Assembly: GCA_037576195.1 (NCBI GenBank)
Contig: CM075104.1
Location: 17,624,211-17,688,210 of the forward strand
Direction of reading: 5' to 3'
DNA length: 64,000 bases
Source of the DNA: Phytoseiulus persimilis
Taxonomy: Eukaryota; Arthropoda; Arachnida; Mesostigmata; Phytoseiidae
Part shown: positions 36,102 through 47,322 of the stretch, in pieces
Numbering within the stretch: the stretch's first letter is position 1
Layout of the letters: each line of letters starts with the position of its first letter
Translations under genes and position numbers: made by a program
Notes under the pieces: model-generated
Seen by the model: the letters and a program-made list of their open reading frames with translations, nothing else
Told to the model about the DNA's origin: nothing
Database searches by the model: none

Positions 36102-39100
36102 CTCCCCACAGCGGGAGAACCTGGTATTGCCCCATGAATATTTTATCGTTCAACAGGAGCTGATCAACATCTACACGTGTCAAAAAATCGATTCTCATTC
36201 ACTTCCCCATCGACGGTATCAGTTTCAGATGTCGGGAATATTCGCTGATTGTGCTCCGGGCAAGAAGCTGGTAGGAATGCGGATCAAAGTTTTCGTGGCC
36301 GAATTCTGAATTCCGGATTCGAGCTCGGAAACCGGTGGTTAACGAAGTGAGAACTCACCGCGTCAAGCGCCTGCGCTAAAGAGCTCGGAAGAGCACACAG
36401 GTCTTCGAATTCGTCCGCCACTCTCCGACCCCACCAAGGTAGCACCAATCGAGAACTGCTCGGGCGAAGGAGATCTGAAACGAGGCAAATTCCCTTTTTT
36501 CCAGGAGATGTTGCCTGTTCATCTACCCATGGAAATTATAGATACATTCGACGATTGAGTTCCTCGGAAATAAAGGCGACTTCCCTTCATTCCGTTCCGA
36601 TTCACTCCTTGTTTTTTGAACTCGAAGTAGGGCCAGTGAGCCAACCGGTGACGGTGGTCGAGCAGTACCTGGTCGAAGCAGCACCTGATTGTAGTATCTT
36701 TGCGCAGAGGCGGTGACGTACCCAATGAGGTTTATCCGAGGGGCGTCTATTGCTAGTTGAAAACTTTTACCAATAACCCGCCGAGACGACGTGAAATACC
36801 GTCGGCTATGGCAATTTTTGCAGGTCGAAAGACCCTCTATACAAACTAAAAATATAACCTATTTCGTATAGGCACTGAGTGTGCAGTACCACCAATTGTA
36901 AGATCAACATGAAAGACACTACTTTGGTGGTTGATGCGAACCGCGACAAAGACCTCCTCCTTTCACGGAGCGGAAGCAGCACTCGTAAGCTGCATGAATG
37001 CAAGCATTTTACGAAACCTTGAGGGAATGCTCCGTGGAGCTCTCCGATATTGCTTGGACCCTCTTTCTTTCTGACATGCCTTCAGGGGATCTTTTTCGCT
37101 GGTCCTTAAGCTCATGATATTCCACGGCTCAGCATGCGAAAAGTGAGTGGAGCTCCTCCATGAAGTCTGGACGAGGAGTCCCACGGTAACGCGTTACATA
37201 TTGTCAGAGGCGTCCTGACTTAGAAATTTATATATCTTGGATAACAGCGAGTAGGCGGGTCAGAAATTAGACGGGTTCCTCGGAAAAAGCAGCACACGCT
37301 TCAGCGTAGCGAGAGGGGGTGATGGCGCCCCGGGCATCAAGGCCTTGGGCCCAGGGCCTGGAGCAGCGTGTCGCCCAGCCCTGGCATCGCGTCGCCAAAT
37401 CATACAACGCTTCCCGAACCTTCCCGGACTTGATATCGGATCCTTCTGAGGACAGCATTTCCATGATATGGCAAGATCATGGCTGCAAATGAACTTCGGT
37501 CCTTCAGAAGGATGGCATAGTCATCTAGGATCGCTGAAGACGTCACTTGAGCCTTCTGTTGAATTCGAGAACTCGGTTGAGGACAAATATCCAGAAGGAA
37601 AGTATTTCTCGTTGCGCTGTTTTCTGGTTTCTAGTGAATCTCTTGATAATCGGCGTCCCCAGTTTCTCTGGGGAACCTCACGGAGGGGGAAGAGGGAGAA
37701 AGAATAACTTGAATCCTTGAACCCTTTGCATGCTCTCAGGCAAAGCGTTCACAACAGTCGGTACTTCATGAGCTCAGGTGGGTCAATGATTCATTTGAAT
37801 TTAGAGAATCAGTTTCCTTGCTTCGGTAGCGAGCAGCTCGAGTACCCCTCGGCAGCATTTGGGATCTCACGGCGAATCTTAATTGCTGTGATACCTCCGA
37901 TCCTGATTTTTTTCATGGAGGTTTGCGGATGAGTTCTGCCTCCGCGAGTTGTCGCCGACAGAGACGCAAATATCCCGAGCAGGATTGAGATATTTATGAC
38001 ATTTATTGTAACACCGGCTCGGAGCGTGCATCGCGCTTAGCGGTCGCTTCTTTCCCAGAATCGTCAGCCGTTTCAGCTTCCAACGCTCGTATTCGCTTTC
38101 GATGGCACCCTTAACTAAACGCAGATCGTTCGATGGAGCTCGATCACAATTTTGAGTTCATTTGATTCGCTATCCTCGACTTATCAGCACAATGTGTCGA
38201 ATCTCCCGAGCCTCGTTCGGGAGTCATTGAGAAGGCTTGCCATGTCATTGATGAGCTCATCAGGATAACGGATGTATAGTGTCACTCCGCTTATTCTTGT
38301 TGCCTCGATAGTTTTACATCGACGTCCAGTTGGGAGCAAACTGCCGAAAATTCCTCTGAGCTTCGTTTCGGCATTTCCTCTTCGCTCCCTCAAGGCCGTG
38401 ATCATCCTGTCCGCGTTTTCGAAGTAATTGATTACGTCGAGCAGGGGGATCGGAGAGCTATTGACGGTGGAGGACAAGCGAAGAGGGGCTCTCGATGACG
38501 AAGATGGTGACAACCAAATTGCACTCGCTAATAAATTTGGACAGGAATTCGTCATCGCGTTGAGTTGCCTCCGTCGCGGTGATGAGAAAAAATTGAGAGC
38601 GCCGACATCTCTCCGAAGGTGATGCAGGCTTTTCAAGCCGATACGAGTTTGAACTCCCTTCAAATCATCTCATCTTGCTCTGATCATCGGAGCCGTGCCC
38701 TCTCATATTCCTAATGCGTACACATTCAGCTGTCAGCGTATTGGGGGGTCGTGCGTATTCTCGGGGGGCTGCGTGGGATTTGGCTGATCTCCTGTAAGGT
38801 GACGTGAGAAAAATTGTCAAGTATCACCGTGTTCTTCCGAAAACAATCTCTGGCCAAAACTTGACTCTAAAACCTTCTGAAATTGTCAGATTGAGTCGTG
38901 AGAAGGATGATCCATATGTTATTTTTTCCGTCGTTTACCCGACTGGAGGATGACACTAGAATCTGTAGGGAGGGCTCGTGATCAGCATGAAATGGTGTTC
39001 AGAGTCACTACCTTCACACTTGACTCCACAGCTACTGTTGACTGCGGGCCCGTTCAGATTTTTCCACTGAGCACAAGATTCGCTGAAGGGCGAAATCGAT

Positions 39101-39464
39101 CCGAGTTTACGATATGTTCGGTCCCGCAAGTATAGTATAACGTCGAATATCCTCATGCGCTGTTTGAGCGCAGCTGTCAAACTCCTTCTCCACTCGAACG
39201 CTCACTCCACTCTCCCAGATTCCAAGGACTCAGGTCTCGGCAAAGAAAGGGCTCGCATTCAATCGAGTAGTTAACGATGATCCTGCCGGAGTGATGCAGC
39301 ACGCCTCTCGAGGGCTGGACCCAGGTCTCGAAATTCGTTCGAAGCACGCTTGCGATCACTTTGCTTGTCACGGGTTTTCATACAGGAGTCGCAATCGGGA
39401 GAGGAGGATCGTATCGACGCTCTCTCGATTCGCTCTCTGGAATCGGATTCCATCCGTTTCCGTG
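36102..39464. other. Intergenic, no supported gene
   Basis: Longer frames at 38184-38663 (minus) and 38428-38622 (plus) overlap each other and match no family I know. I do not call them. Confidence 0.35.
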
Positions 39465-39471
39465 GGCCGGG

Positions 39472-39543
39472 GGTCGTCAAACTGTTTGTCGCGGCACCCC
39501 GGGGTGCCGCGGCTGCCAGCACTCACGGAAAAGTTTGACGACC
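39472..39543. mobile_element. hAT-like foldback/MITE remnant
   Basis: Outer 12-bp perfect inverted arms GGTCGTCAAACT (39472-39483) and AGTTTGACGACC (39532-39543) flank a perfect 20-bp palindrome GCGGCACCCCGGGGTGCCGC (39491-39510). CAAACTGTTTGTCGCGGCACC resembles the ends of hAT-type MITEs. No transposase is present. The whole element is about 72 bp, so it is a minimal or deleted copy. Confidence 0.6.
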
Positions 39544-39852
39544 TCTGTCATGGGCGACGAAATCATCTCACCAAATACAGGGAGGAGGGATTGCTGTCAG
39601 TTTTTTCAGGCGTGACGCCAAGAGAACGCAGCCACGGCCTGTACCAACAATTGCGACAGAGCGGCGGTCAAGAGCGCTCGGCAGCCACATTGCAGTAGAG
39701 AGACATTCGAGCTCAATCTTGTACAATGATCCTGGAACAGGAGAGCGCAACTCGGCTGATGGCGTTACCCTGTCCTTTCCCCATATTGTCTCTCGAATTT
39801 TTCTCTATCGGGCTCCACGTCGAGAGCGTTCTCCAGACGGCAAGCTGCAACC

Positions 39853-41221
39853 ATGTTGCGGATGTTGCTCGCTATTGCTCGATGGACTATTTACTACTAT
39901 GTTCTCTACTGGGCCTTCCAAAGGTTCCAAGGAAGGAACCTTCTGCGCCCTCTTATCGATGCTGACGCTTGGCGGCATCCCGTGGAACACGCTCAGAACT
40001 ACGGTTACGAGGCCGAGCAGCATTTGGTCACGACGAGCGATGGCATCGTCCTGGAAGTGCACCGAATCAACTCGAAAACGAGCGGGAGCCCTCGAGGAAC
40101 TCCTGTCGTTTTACAGCATGGCCTCTTCGCTTCCAGCTTCGGTTGGATCGCGAACCTGCCGCATCAGAGTTTGGGATTCATTCTTGCTGATGCTGGGTAC
40201 GACGTTTGGCTTGCAAACTCCCGCGGCAACGTTTACGGTAGAAGGAGCGACAACCAGAGCGGATTTTGGACGTTCACGAAAGACGATCTCGCCCTGAAAG
40301 ACCTCCCCTCAACGATAGACTACGTGCTCGGAGTGACCGGCAAAGCTTATTTGCATTATGCGGGCCACTCGCAAGGCGGATTCATCCTGATGGCTTTATT
40401 GAGCGAAAAGCCAGAGTTCAACAGAAAAATCCGTCTCGGCATCGCACTTGCTCCTGTACTCAAGATTTCGAACGCGAGTCCGTTTGTCACGAACTTCCAT
40501 CGGTGAGTTCTGATCTGTATCACGTTCGCACACTAAGCCAGAGCCAAAGTTGTCTCAGAAGCACATAACTGGCCAGCCGAGTCAGAATTCGCAAATCGAG
40601 ATTCGAGAACATACCTATACCACAGTTTCTCCTTCCATTTGATTGAGCTTTCGATTCCTGCCTTTCAGCTCCATGGAAGCCTTCAGTTTCCTGTCACCGT
40701 TCTTGATGCATAGTAATGATAGGTTTCCCGTGAATCTCGTCATGAATCCGGTGCTCTGTGGCGTTGTTCCCAGTCTTTGTCTATGGGTGAGTCGCCTACA
40801 CGCCGGAGGACACGAGACGCAAGTCAATACGTCACGCATCGGCGTTTACGCAGGGGCACTGCCAGCAGGGAGCTCGTTCACGAATTTCCAGCATTATACG
40901 CAGACGATGTACAGCGATCGCTTCGCAAAATACGACTACGGCAAAGAGAAGAACGTCCAGATCTACGGACAGCCCCAATCGCCGGAGTATGATCTCACAA
41001 AAATCTCCGGCAAAATCGCTGTCTTCCACAGCGAAGGCGACGCTGATAACTACGCCGGAAGTCGTCATAACAACTGGTTGATCAAGAATCTTCCCAAAGA
41101 AAGTCTCGTTCACTCGGAAGCGTTGAGAAATTTCGAGCACATGGACTTCTTCCTCGGTGTTAATGCTGGACCGGCACTTTACGATAAGATGATCGAGCTC
41201 ATGAAGAGATACGAGGATTAA
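39853..41221 (+). CDS. Acid lipase / lysosomal-gastric lipase family protein
   Basis: This alpha/beta-hydrolase probably cleaves acyl esters of triglycerides or sterols in a secretory or lysosomal compartment. Exons 39853-40502 and 40669-41221 join in phase 2 across a 166-bp intron (donor GTGAGT, acceptor TGCCTTTCAG). The product is 400 residues, the normal family length. Residues 4-21 are hydrophobic, a signal peptide or anchor. Motifs in order: YGYEAEQHLVTTSDG (50-64), VLQHGLF oxyanion region (86-92), ANSRGN (121-126), nucleophile elbow GHSQGG (171-176, Ser173), GDADNYAG (Asp343 likely catalytic) and FEHMDF (His374). GHSQGG in place of the more usual GHSQGT and a poorly conserved Asp loop (usually DWLAD) are odd. 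An intact triad still makes activity likely. N-glycosylation sequons are visible, for example NASP. Confidence 0.93.
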
Positions 41222-41821
41222 GGTTCGAGCATTTCCTGGTCAAGCGACAACGACCACCAGCAACGATAACGCAACAAGGGATACAGCAGATGATTCGTTT
41301 CCCAGTCAAACAGTGGAAATCATCAAAGATCGAGTCTGATGCTCTCGTTGGGCTCGTTCGCATCTCACCTCCGTCGGAAAAAGAGGAGACGAGAGAACAA
41401 CATGGTTGTGTTCAGATTTTCCTCGAGTAGGAAATATCTGAGTGGAGCGATAATAATTGTGTCATCTCCGGAGCAATGAGATTCTTTTTTTTTCATCATC
41501 GTTCTTCAGCTCCGGACCGAAGATAGCCTACAGGGAAACTCCATGGTGATGATTCGGGCGACATTTCCTTTCTCGTGGATCTTGCCACAAAATGGCACAA
41601 AATCAGCCTCCTGTGGCCTTGCCGCGCGATTTTAGATTGCTCTTGGAAAGTGTTCCTGGCAGCGCCGGGAGACGGCAGAGCATTGCGTCTGCAGTTTCTA
41701 AAAGAGCGGCTCAAGCTTCGGAATGAACTGACACCAACTAACTCGGAGCTCATTTCATCATGTGTTCTCCCGACAGTCAGGACGCCTACTAAAGACGAAA
41801 GCTCCACAGAGGAGAAGCGTT
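41222..41821. other. 3' flank of the lipase gene
   Basis: No gene recognised. I did not find a perfect AATAAA close to the stop. The 3' UTR may end at a variant signal in this stretch. Confidence 0.35.
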
Positions 41822-42126
41822 AGGTGACCTGGGCTCAGATTCCATACTTGGAAACGGGTCACCCAAACGTCGTCTACAGGTGGTCGAGAGATCAGTCGAA
41901 CTACGAGCACTCGATGCCACTGAGCGTTTCGAGAGTGCATGTGGTCGATTTCTTGTTGGTTGCTAAAACCGACGCCGAAAAGCTCGTCGGGCACACAAGC
42001 AACTCGCCAGTACTCACAGACTACACTCGTGTTGGGTGCAGTAGGGCTCGCAGACTGCACGAATGAATGAAAATATGAATGGAAGGGAGAGAACATGTAC
42101 AACGACCATGTGGTCGCCAAACGTCG
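41822..42126 (-). repeat. SINE-like repeat family S, copy 1
   Basis: The plus strand reads GGTGACCTGGGCTCAGATTC, CATACTTGGAAACGGGTCACC, then after about 240 bp CCATGTGGTCGCCAAACG. The same landmarks in the same order occur at 58938-59223. The better-preserved second copy shows a tRNA-like B box on the minus strand. The orientation is taken from that copy. Confidence 0.6.
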
Positions 42127-42824
42127 TGAACTCGTAGTCGGTCCACTATCAGCTGTTCAAGTTCATTGTGCCCAAACGGATCAACTTTTCATTCGAGAGC
42201 TAGACTCAGCGGTAAGTTCGAAACCACGTCGGAACGAACGCCGTTAGTGGGAGAGTGAGTTTTCCAGAGTTATTTCCTCGAAAGAGTTTCCTGATAGTTT
42301 GAGGAAGTTTGGCCTTGTTCGCAGGTAGGATGCGGTTTCGATTCTCGGCACAATTTTCAGTCCGTTCGAGACCAGTGTTGCGGGAGCACTCTGATACATT
42401 CGGAAGACTACTGGAAAGATCTCATCTTCAGGAAACTTAACAGGGTGCTTGTGTAATCGGCCGATGGAGCAACGTGTTCGATGACATGAATTCGGAGAAT
42501 CGGGAGACAACCCAACGTCACACGTGAAGTGTGCGTCGATGGATGTCGAGTGCGACGAGCCACCTATCGCCAGCTCTGGGTTCCAGAACGAAGACCACCA
42601 GAGGGGATCAGTCATGGAAGTTGGAAGAGCAATCAGCATTGAAGTATGTCGAGGGTCAGCGGTTCACACTTTATATTGGTGGTCGCTGGTTTTTCTGGTG
42701 AACCGCCATGCGAACGTTTCCCCTCACAAGTCCGTGGAAAACTTCTCCTGGGTTCGGAAAAGCGATTCAAGCAGGCACATCTTCTCTCCGAGGAGAGTCA
42801 TGAGCGATTCTGAAAAAAAAATGT
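42127..42824. other. Intergenic, no supported gene
   Basis: Nothing recognised before the tRNA-like cassettes begin. Confidence 0.35.
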
Positions 42825-42905
42825 CCACCGTTCAGGAATCGAACCTGGGACTCGTAGATGGAGCGTTCAATTGAGATGAGCGTGACACCACTTCACTTAC
42901 AGCGG
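42825..42905 (-). repeat. tRNA-like cassette A, copy 1
   Basis: Minus strand: a 7-bp acceptor-type stem (CCGCTGT with ACGGTGG, two G-T pairs), D arm GTGA/TCAC around AGTGGTG, T arm CCAGG TTCGATT CCTGA, then a T8 run. The anticodon region is enlarged to about 20 nt between weakly paired arms. It is the most diverged of four copies and probably not a functional tRNA. Confidence 0.6.
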
Positions 42906-43085
42906 TTCCGAGCTTTACCTTCCGCGCTTTTCCTGGGACCGATTGGCGCAGCAAGCTGTCGACTCTGCGCTGCCCTCTGTATCGCACCATACTTGAGCGG
43001 GACATAGTTGTTTTCCATGATCAGAAGAGCGAAAGCTCTGGTTCTTGAAGGTAGAAAGAAAGAAACTAATTGCTGAAATCGACCT

Positions 43086-43145
43086 GTCGCACAAGGATTG
43101 AACCAACAAGTGGTCGAGCCCAGTTCACTGGTGAGGGTCTGCTGA
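43086..43145 (-). repeat. tRNA-like element T2, copy 1
   Basis: Minus strand: AGTGAACTGGGCTCGACCAC, then TTGTTGGTTCAATCCTTG. GGTTCAATCC fits a Pol III B box, and the upstream block a degraded A box. It lies 180 bp upstream (minus sense) of cassette A copy 1. Similar blocks sit at about 45625 and 46381. Confidence 0.5.
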
Positions 43146-44347
43146 GCGGTGACAGGCTCCGGTGCATCGGATGAAGCCCAGATGCGAGCCGATGAGTGGT
43201 GAATCAATGCCTAAACCTCATCGGATACAGTCATTGACTGCAATGCGAGAAGGTATCGGATGAGTCGCGAAAACCGATCTCGTCGATGACGTCGACGCTC
43301 TTGGAGACTTTCTCTGTGTCAACTACAATATTCCGAAAAGTTGCTGCGCGATATTTCGATACAGGCGGCTGCCCTGGGGTTCTGAGAACTCGTTTCCTCG
43401 GATCATCGGCTCGAAGCTCATGCTTTTCCATTGCGAAATCACGATGGCTGTGAACCGGAGTTGGCTCCCAGGAGTAATTCGCTTTTTTTGCTCTGATCAT
43501 TGGAGCAGCTCTCACTGACGGTAAATGGACTGATTTCGCCGATAAATTGTTCCCAATCACAGTGAAACTTGGACGAGGGCTCGCTTGGCCAATGACGTGA
43601 TTTTTTCGGGAGACAGATCTGCTCAAATTGCTTCTCTGAATCCGGAAGAATTTTTCAACACACGACGGTATCTCACAACGATGAGCTTCTTTCCATTTCA
43701 CGCCCAGTTTCCGTCAAGCACTCAGGGAACTCAGTGGCATGATGCCACACGCTTCTCGGAGTTGCAGCTGTGTGATCCTCAGGTGCGACTTCAGGAGAGT
43801 CAATCACTCTTTCTCTACGTCAATTCGGTTCCGATCACTAAATCCCTCCAGGAGTCTTCGTTCAGGGATCTGCCCAGGGCAGGCAGAGGCGCTGTCCAGT
43901 CCAAATATTTCTCCTGTCGACAGGGTCGAACTCTCCCGAGCTAGTAATCGACGAGTCGTGATGGAGCCGAGTTTACAGCGTGAGCGCCTTCGGTTGAATA
44001 TCCGCGGATACGCGGGAACTTGACCAAAGATGAAGCAGAATCATCAGAGATAGATGTGAGCACTGTCAAGGTGTTCTGGCGTGACGCGTGATCAAGGAGA
44101 CAAATGGTGGGTGTGACTCGTGAGCTGTCACTGAAAAAAACTGACCACCGCCCGGGGACCGAGCCGGCTCGTCGACTCTCTGCTTATTCGAGTTCAACAT
44201 GCTCGAGAAGGATTTGGAGGCTCGAATAGAGGGAGTCCGATCGCAGTGACATTCGGTCGTCCGTGGAAAATTTCGCGGCCGCGTTCGGAGAGGCTCTTCA
44301 GACAGAACTCCCTCCTGAGGGGAGTCGTTCACGACTTGAAAAATTTT
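43146..44347. repeat. Diverged spacer of the cassette array
   Basis: From about 43900 on, the sequence matches 44890-45250. Shared blocks include TCATCAGAGATAGATGTGAG and AGCACTGTC followed by TTCTGGCGTG. This supports duplication of a unit of about 1 kb. No protein-coding gene recognised. Confidence 0.55.
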
Positions 44348-44424
44348 CCACCGTCCAGGAATCGAACCTGGGTTTCACGGATCTTAATGATTAGCTGTGC
44401 GTGATGCCACTTCACTAACGGCGG
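44348..44424 (-). repeat. tRNA-like cassette A, copy 2
   Basis: Minus strand: CCGCCGT pairs with ACGGTGG (one G-T), GTGA/TCAC D arm, T arm CCAGG TTCGATT CCTGG perfect, followed within 5 bp by TTTT. The anticodon arm CACAG..CCGTG has one mismatch and a 14-nt loop instead of 7. The unit lies 990 bp from copy 3. Confidence 0.65.
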
Positions 44425-45337
44425 TTCACGCATAGAGTGCACTCTAACTGAGACGGATCGGCCAAGCAAGCTGTCGACTTCGCTGTATCACACCATACTT
44501 GAGCAACACATCGCCGCGGAATTCGTCGAAAAGCCTAAAATGGAAGCTTTTTGCCATCATGAGCGAACAATTAGGGCTGGAAATCGGCTCGTCGTGCGGG
44601 GATCTCACTGGCCCCGCATTTTCATTCAACAGCGTCGCTTAGCAGGCATACCGAGACCACTGTCGAGATTTAACTGCCTTGTGAGTTCTCCGTCCTACTG
44701 ACAAGTGAAGTTCATAGCCCTAAGACGATTCAGGCTAGACTACCATGTCCAATGAGCTCAAATGTTCACCGCAATGAGCTCTTGGATACTGCGCCGTTAT
44801 TTTCACTCTCCTTCCGTCTTTGCTTTCTTCTTCCCATCGTGACGCCACAAACTAGAAGCCCCTCCGCCCAGGGCAGGCGGAAGGGCTTCCTAGACCAATT
44901 ATTTTTCTAGCCGACAGGGTAGAACTTTCTTTAGCTACCACTGAACTTGTCCGAATAGAGCCTCATCCACAGCGTGGACGCCCTCGGTTGATTATTCACA
45001 AGCTTCGCAGGAATCAAAGATGAAACAAAATCATCAGAGATAGATGTGAGCACTGTCGGGGGTTTTCTGGCGTGGTGCGTGATCGGGAAGAAAAACTGTG
45101 AGCGGCACGGTTTGTGACCTGTCGCTGGAGAAACTAGACCCCCTTCCAGAAATCGGACCAGCTTGTCGACTCGTTGTTTCTCTGAGTTCAACATGCTCGA
45201 GAACAGGTTGAGGGTGAACTGAAGGGAGCCTAATCGTGCGATTCGGCCGTCCGTGGAAAGCGTCTCCCGCGTTCGGGAAAGCTATCCAGGCACAGCTTCC
45301 TTCTGAGGGAAGTCATTCACGACTTGGAAAAAAATCT

Positions 45338-45411
45338 CCACCGTCCAGGAATCGAACCTGAGATTCACAAATGTTGATCAGTCGTGCGCAATGCCACTTC
45401 ACCAACGGCGG
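45338..45411 (-). repeat. tRNA-like cassette A, copy 3
   Basis: Minus strand: CCGCCGT/ACGGTGG stem, AGTGGCA D loop, CACGA/TTGTG anticodon stem with five pairs (one G-T) and an 11-nt loop beginning CTGATCA, T arm with TTCGATT, then a T7 run 3 bp downstream. This copy folds best as a tRNA, but its T stem starts TCAGG against CCTGG, with one mismatch. Confidence 0.65.
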
Positions 45412-45624
45412 CTAACGTCAACAACATCGCACTCGGACTGCGACCCATCGGCCCACAAAGCCGGCGACTCAGCCATGGCCTCTGTATCGCACCACATTTG
45501 GGCTGAACATCGCTGCAGAATTCGTCCGTGCGCCTCCAACGGAAGCTTTCCTCCACGATGAGAAGAGCGAGAGGATCCGGTTCTTGACAGCAAAGGAAAA
45601 ACCAATTTTGTCTGCGGATAAACC

Positions 45625-45680
45625 CGTCGTGCAGATATGGAACCAACAAGTGGTCGAGCCTACTTCACTATTGGCAGCCT
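45625..45680 (-). repeat. tRNA-like element T2, copy 2
   Basis: Minus strand: AGTGAAGTAGGCTCGACCAC then TTGTTGGTTCCATATCTG. The B box is damaged (GGTTCCATAT). It lies 213 bp upstream of cassette A copy 3. Confidence 0.45.
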
Positions 45681-45873
45681 TCTGAGCGGTGGTAGTCTAA
45701 GAGTCATTCCCAATCTCGATCCCTCGTCAGTGGACATTTTCGGGGGCTGCAGAGGAGGGGGTCTAATAGCTGTGATATTCGGTCGTCCGTGGGAAACTTT
45801 TCCCGTACTGGAAAGCGATTTGAGCGTACCTTCCCTCCGAGAGAAGTCGTTCACGTCGTGAAAAAAAAAAAAT

Positions 45874-45949
45874 CCACCGTCCAGGAATCGAACCTGGGAT
45901 TCACGGTAATGATTCTTAGCTGTGCGTGATACCACTTCACTAACGGCGG
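45874..45949 (-). repeat. tRNA-like cassette A, copy 4
   Basis: Minus strand: CCGCCGT/ACGGTGG acceptor stem, GTGA/TCAC D arm, CACAG/CCGTG with a 13-nt loop, perfect T arm, and a T12 run directly after the discriminator A. It is the least decayed on the terminator side. Confidence 0.65.
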
Positions 45950-46380
45950 TCTGCGTCAACGGAGCACTCTAACTGAGACCTTAAGGCCCAGCCAGCTATG
46001 CTCTATGTCTCGCACTATTATTGGGCAAAATGTCGCTGCGGGATTCGTCTGTGCGCCTCCAATGAGAGCTTTTCTACATGACCAGGAGAGCGAGAGGTCC
46101 TAGTTCTTGACGATTGAGAAAAAAAATCAGGGTCATGTTCAGGGGTTGAATTAGTGGTCCCGCGTGCTTACACTTCACATCGATTCCAAAAAGGACTAGT
46201 ATCATGAAATCGAGGCACGGCCAGGCAGCGACAGAGCGAGTTATGTGTGCTACTCGACAGTGCCGCTAAGCACATTTCTGGGTGGTTTCAGTTTCGTTGC
46301 GGCCAGCTTACGGGAAAACACGCCAACCCTAACCGGTAGAACGTAAGCCTACGTTGAGTAGATTCACGGCTGAGAATCGA

Positions 46381-46440
46381 CCCGTCCTGCAGAGATCGAA
46401 CCAACAAGTTGCCGAGCTTACTTCACTGTTGCCGGTCTGC
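46381..46440 (-). repeat. tRNA-like element T2, copy 3
   Basis: Minus strand: CAACAGTGAAGTAAGCTCGG then ACTTGTTGGTTCGATCTCTG. The B box GGTTCGATCTC is close to consensus. It lies about 430 bp upstream of cassette A copy 4. Confidence 0.5.
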
Positions 46441-47095
46441 TGAGCGGTGGCAGGCTCCGTAGGTCACCTCCGGTACATCGGACTAGATTTGAGCTGATGA
46501 GTAGTGAATCAAACTTCAACCTCACTGGATTCCATCACGCTCAACTATGTCTGAGAGTATTCCCCAATCACGATTCATAGACAGTGGACATTTTTATATG
46601 AGTATTGAGACACTTTCCTCGGGAGAAATATCTGCTCGAATTGCCTGGAGGTCCGCTGCAGGCTTCACCTCTCAGGGGCGGCATTCCGGTGTTGAGGTAT
46701 TTTCGGTACTGCTTCCGATCTCGAGATCAGCGAATACGGAGCTCAAAAAGGCGCGTGTTTTGCGTCATGTCTCTCCGTCATATTCATCCCAACGTACCGT
46801 CAACCGAGCGAAACTCCCCGTTTCTCTAGCCTTCCATGATGAGCTTTGACTCACGAAGACCGAACTCTGAACTGTTTCACAAGTCTGGGATCATAAGGAT
46901 GAATTGTTCTCTTGTATAGGATCATAAGCTCTGATCCCCCGAAAACCTATCTCAACACATCAGACTCCTTATGGGCTCGCACAGCCAAGTCGTTCCGACC
47001 AACCGGACTTTGTGAACAAGCTGGCAAAATCAGAAAATTGGCGTACTCGGAGGTCGCATCGGGAAGCTCTCTGCTTCCGCTACAGGATACTTATT
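46441..47095. other. Repeat tail and spacer
   Basis: The first 100 bp (GTGGCAGGCTCCG, GATGAGTAGTGAATCAA) match the end of the 43.1-43.2 kb unit. The rest has no recognised gene. Confidence 0.4.
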
Positions 47096-47266
47096 TTATT
47101 TACGACAACCCATCGATAAATACATTATCGATCCGATAAAGCGTCGGAAATCACTCCGAGTGCTCATTTCCTTTTCTTTTGTAGAGTAAATGCCCGCATC
47201 ACATGGAGTCTGGGCTGGTTTGCAATCTGTCGTATTAGATCTGTCCAGGATCGAGAGAATTCGCAT
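47096..47266 (-). pseudogene. Ty1/copia retrotransposon pol fragment
   Basis: A minus-strand frame reads RILSILDRSNTTDCKPAQTP, then DFRRFIGSIMYLSMGCRK. DCKP..TP followed by a spacer and FRxxIGSxMYL is the conserved segment at the reverse transcriptase/RNase H junction of copia pol. Only about 57 codons remain before a stop. No LTRs, integrase or gag were seen. A GC-rich foldback abuts the fragment, so insertion or excision may have truncated it. Confidence 0.8.
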
Positions 47267-47267
47267 T

Positions 47268-47322
47268 AGGGGCGGCATTATTTCTCGCCGCCCCGGGCGG
47301 CACTTGGTCACCGTCCGCCCCT
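47268..47322. mobile_element. GC-rich foldback sequence
   Basis: Arms AGGGGCGG (47268-47275) and CCGCCCCT (47315-47322) surround an inner near-palindrome GCCGCCCCGGGCGGC (47287-47301). It is reminiscent of the foldback at 39.47 kb but with different outer arms, and it lies exactly at the end of the copia fragment. Probably a MITE remnant. Confidence 0.45.

Noticed and set aside
38184..38663. 159-codon minus-strand frame and an overlapping plus frame
   Set aside because: Neither matches a family. They overlap in antisense, and frames of this length arise by chance elsewhere in the window.
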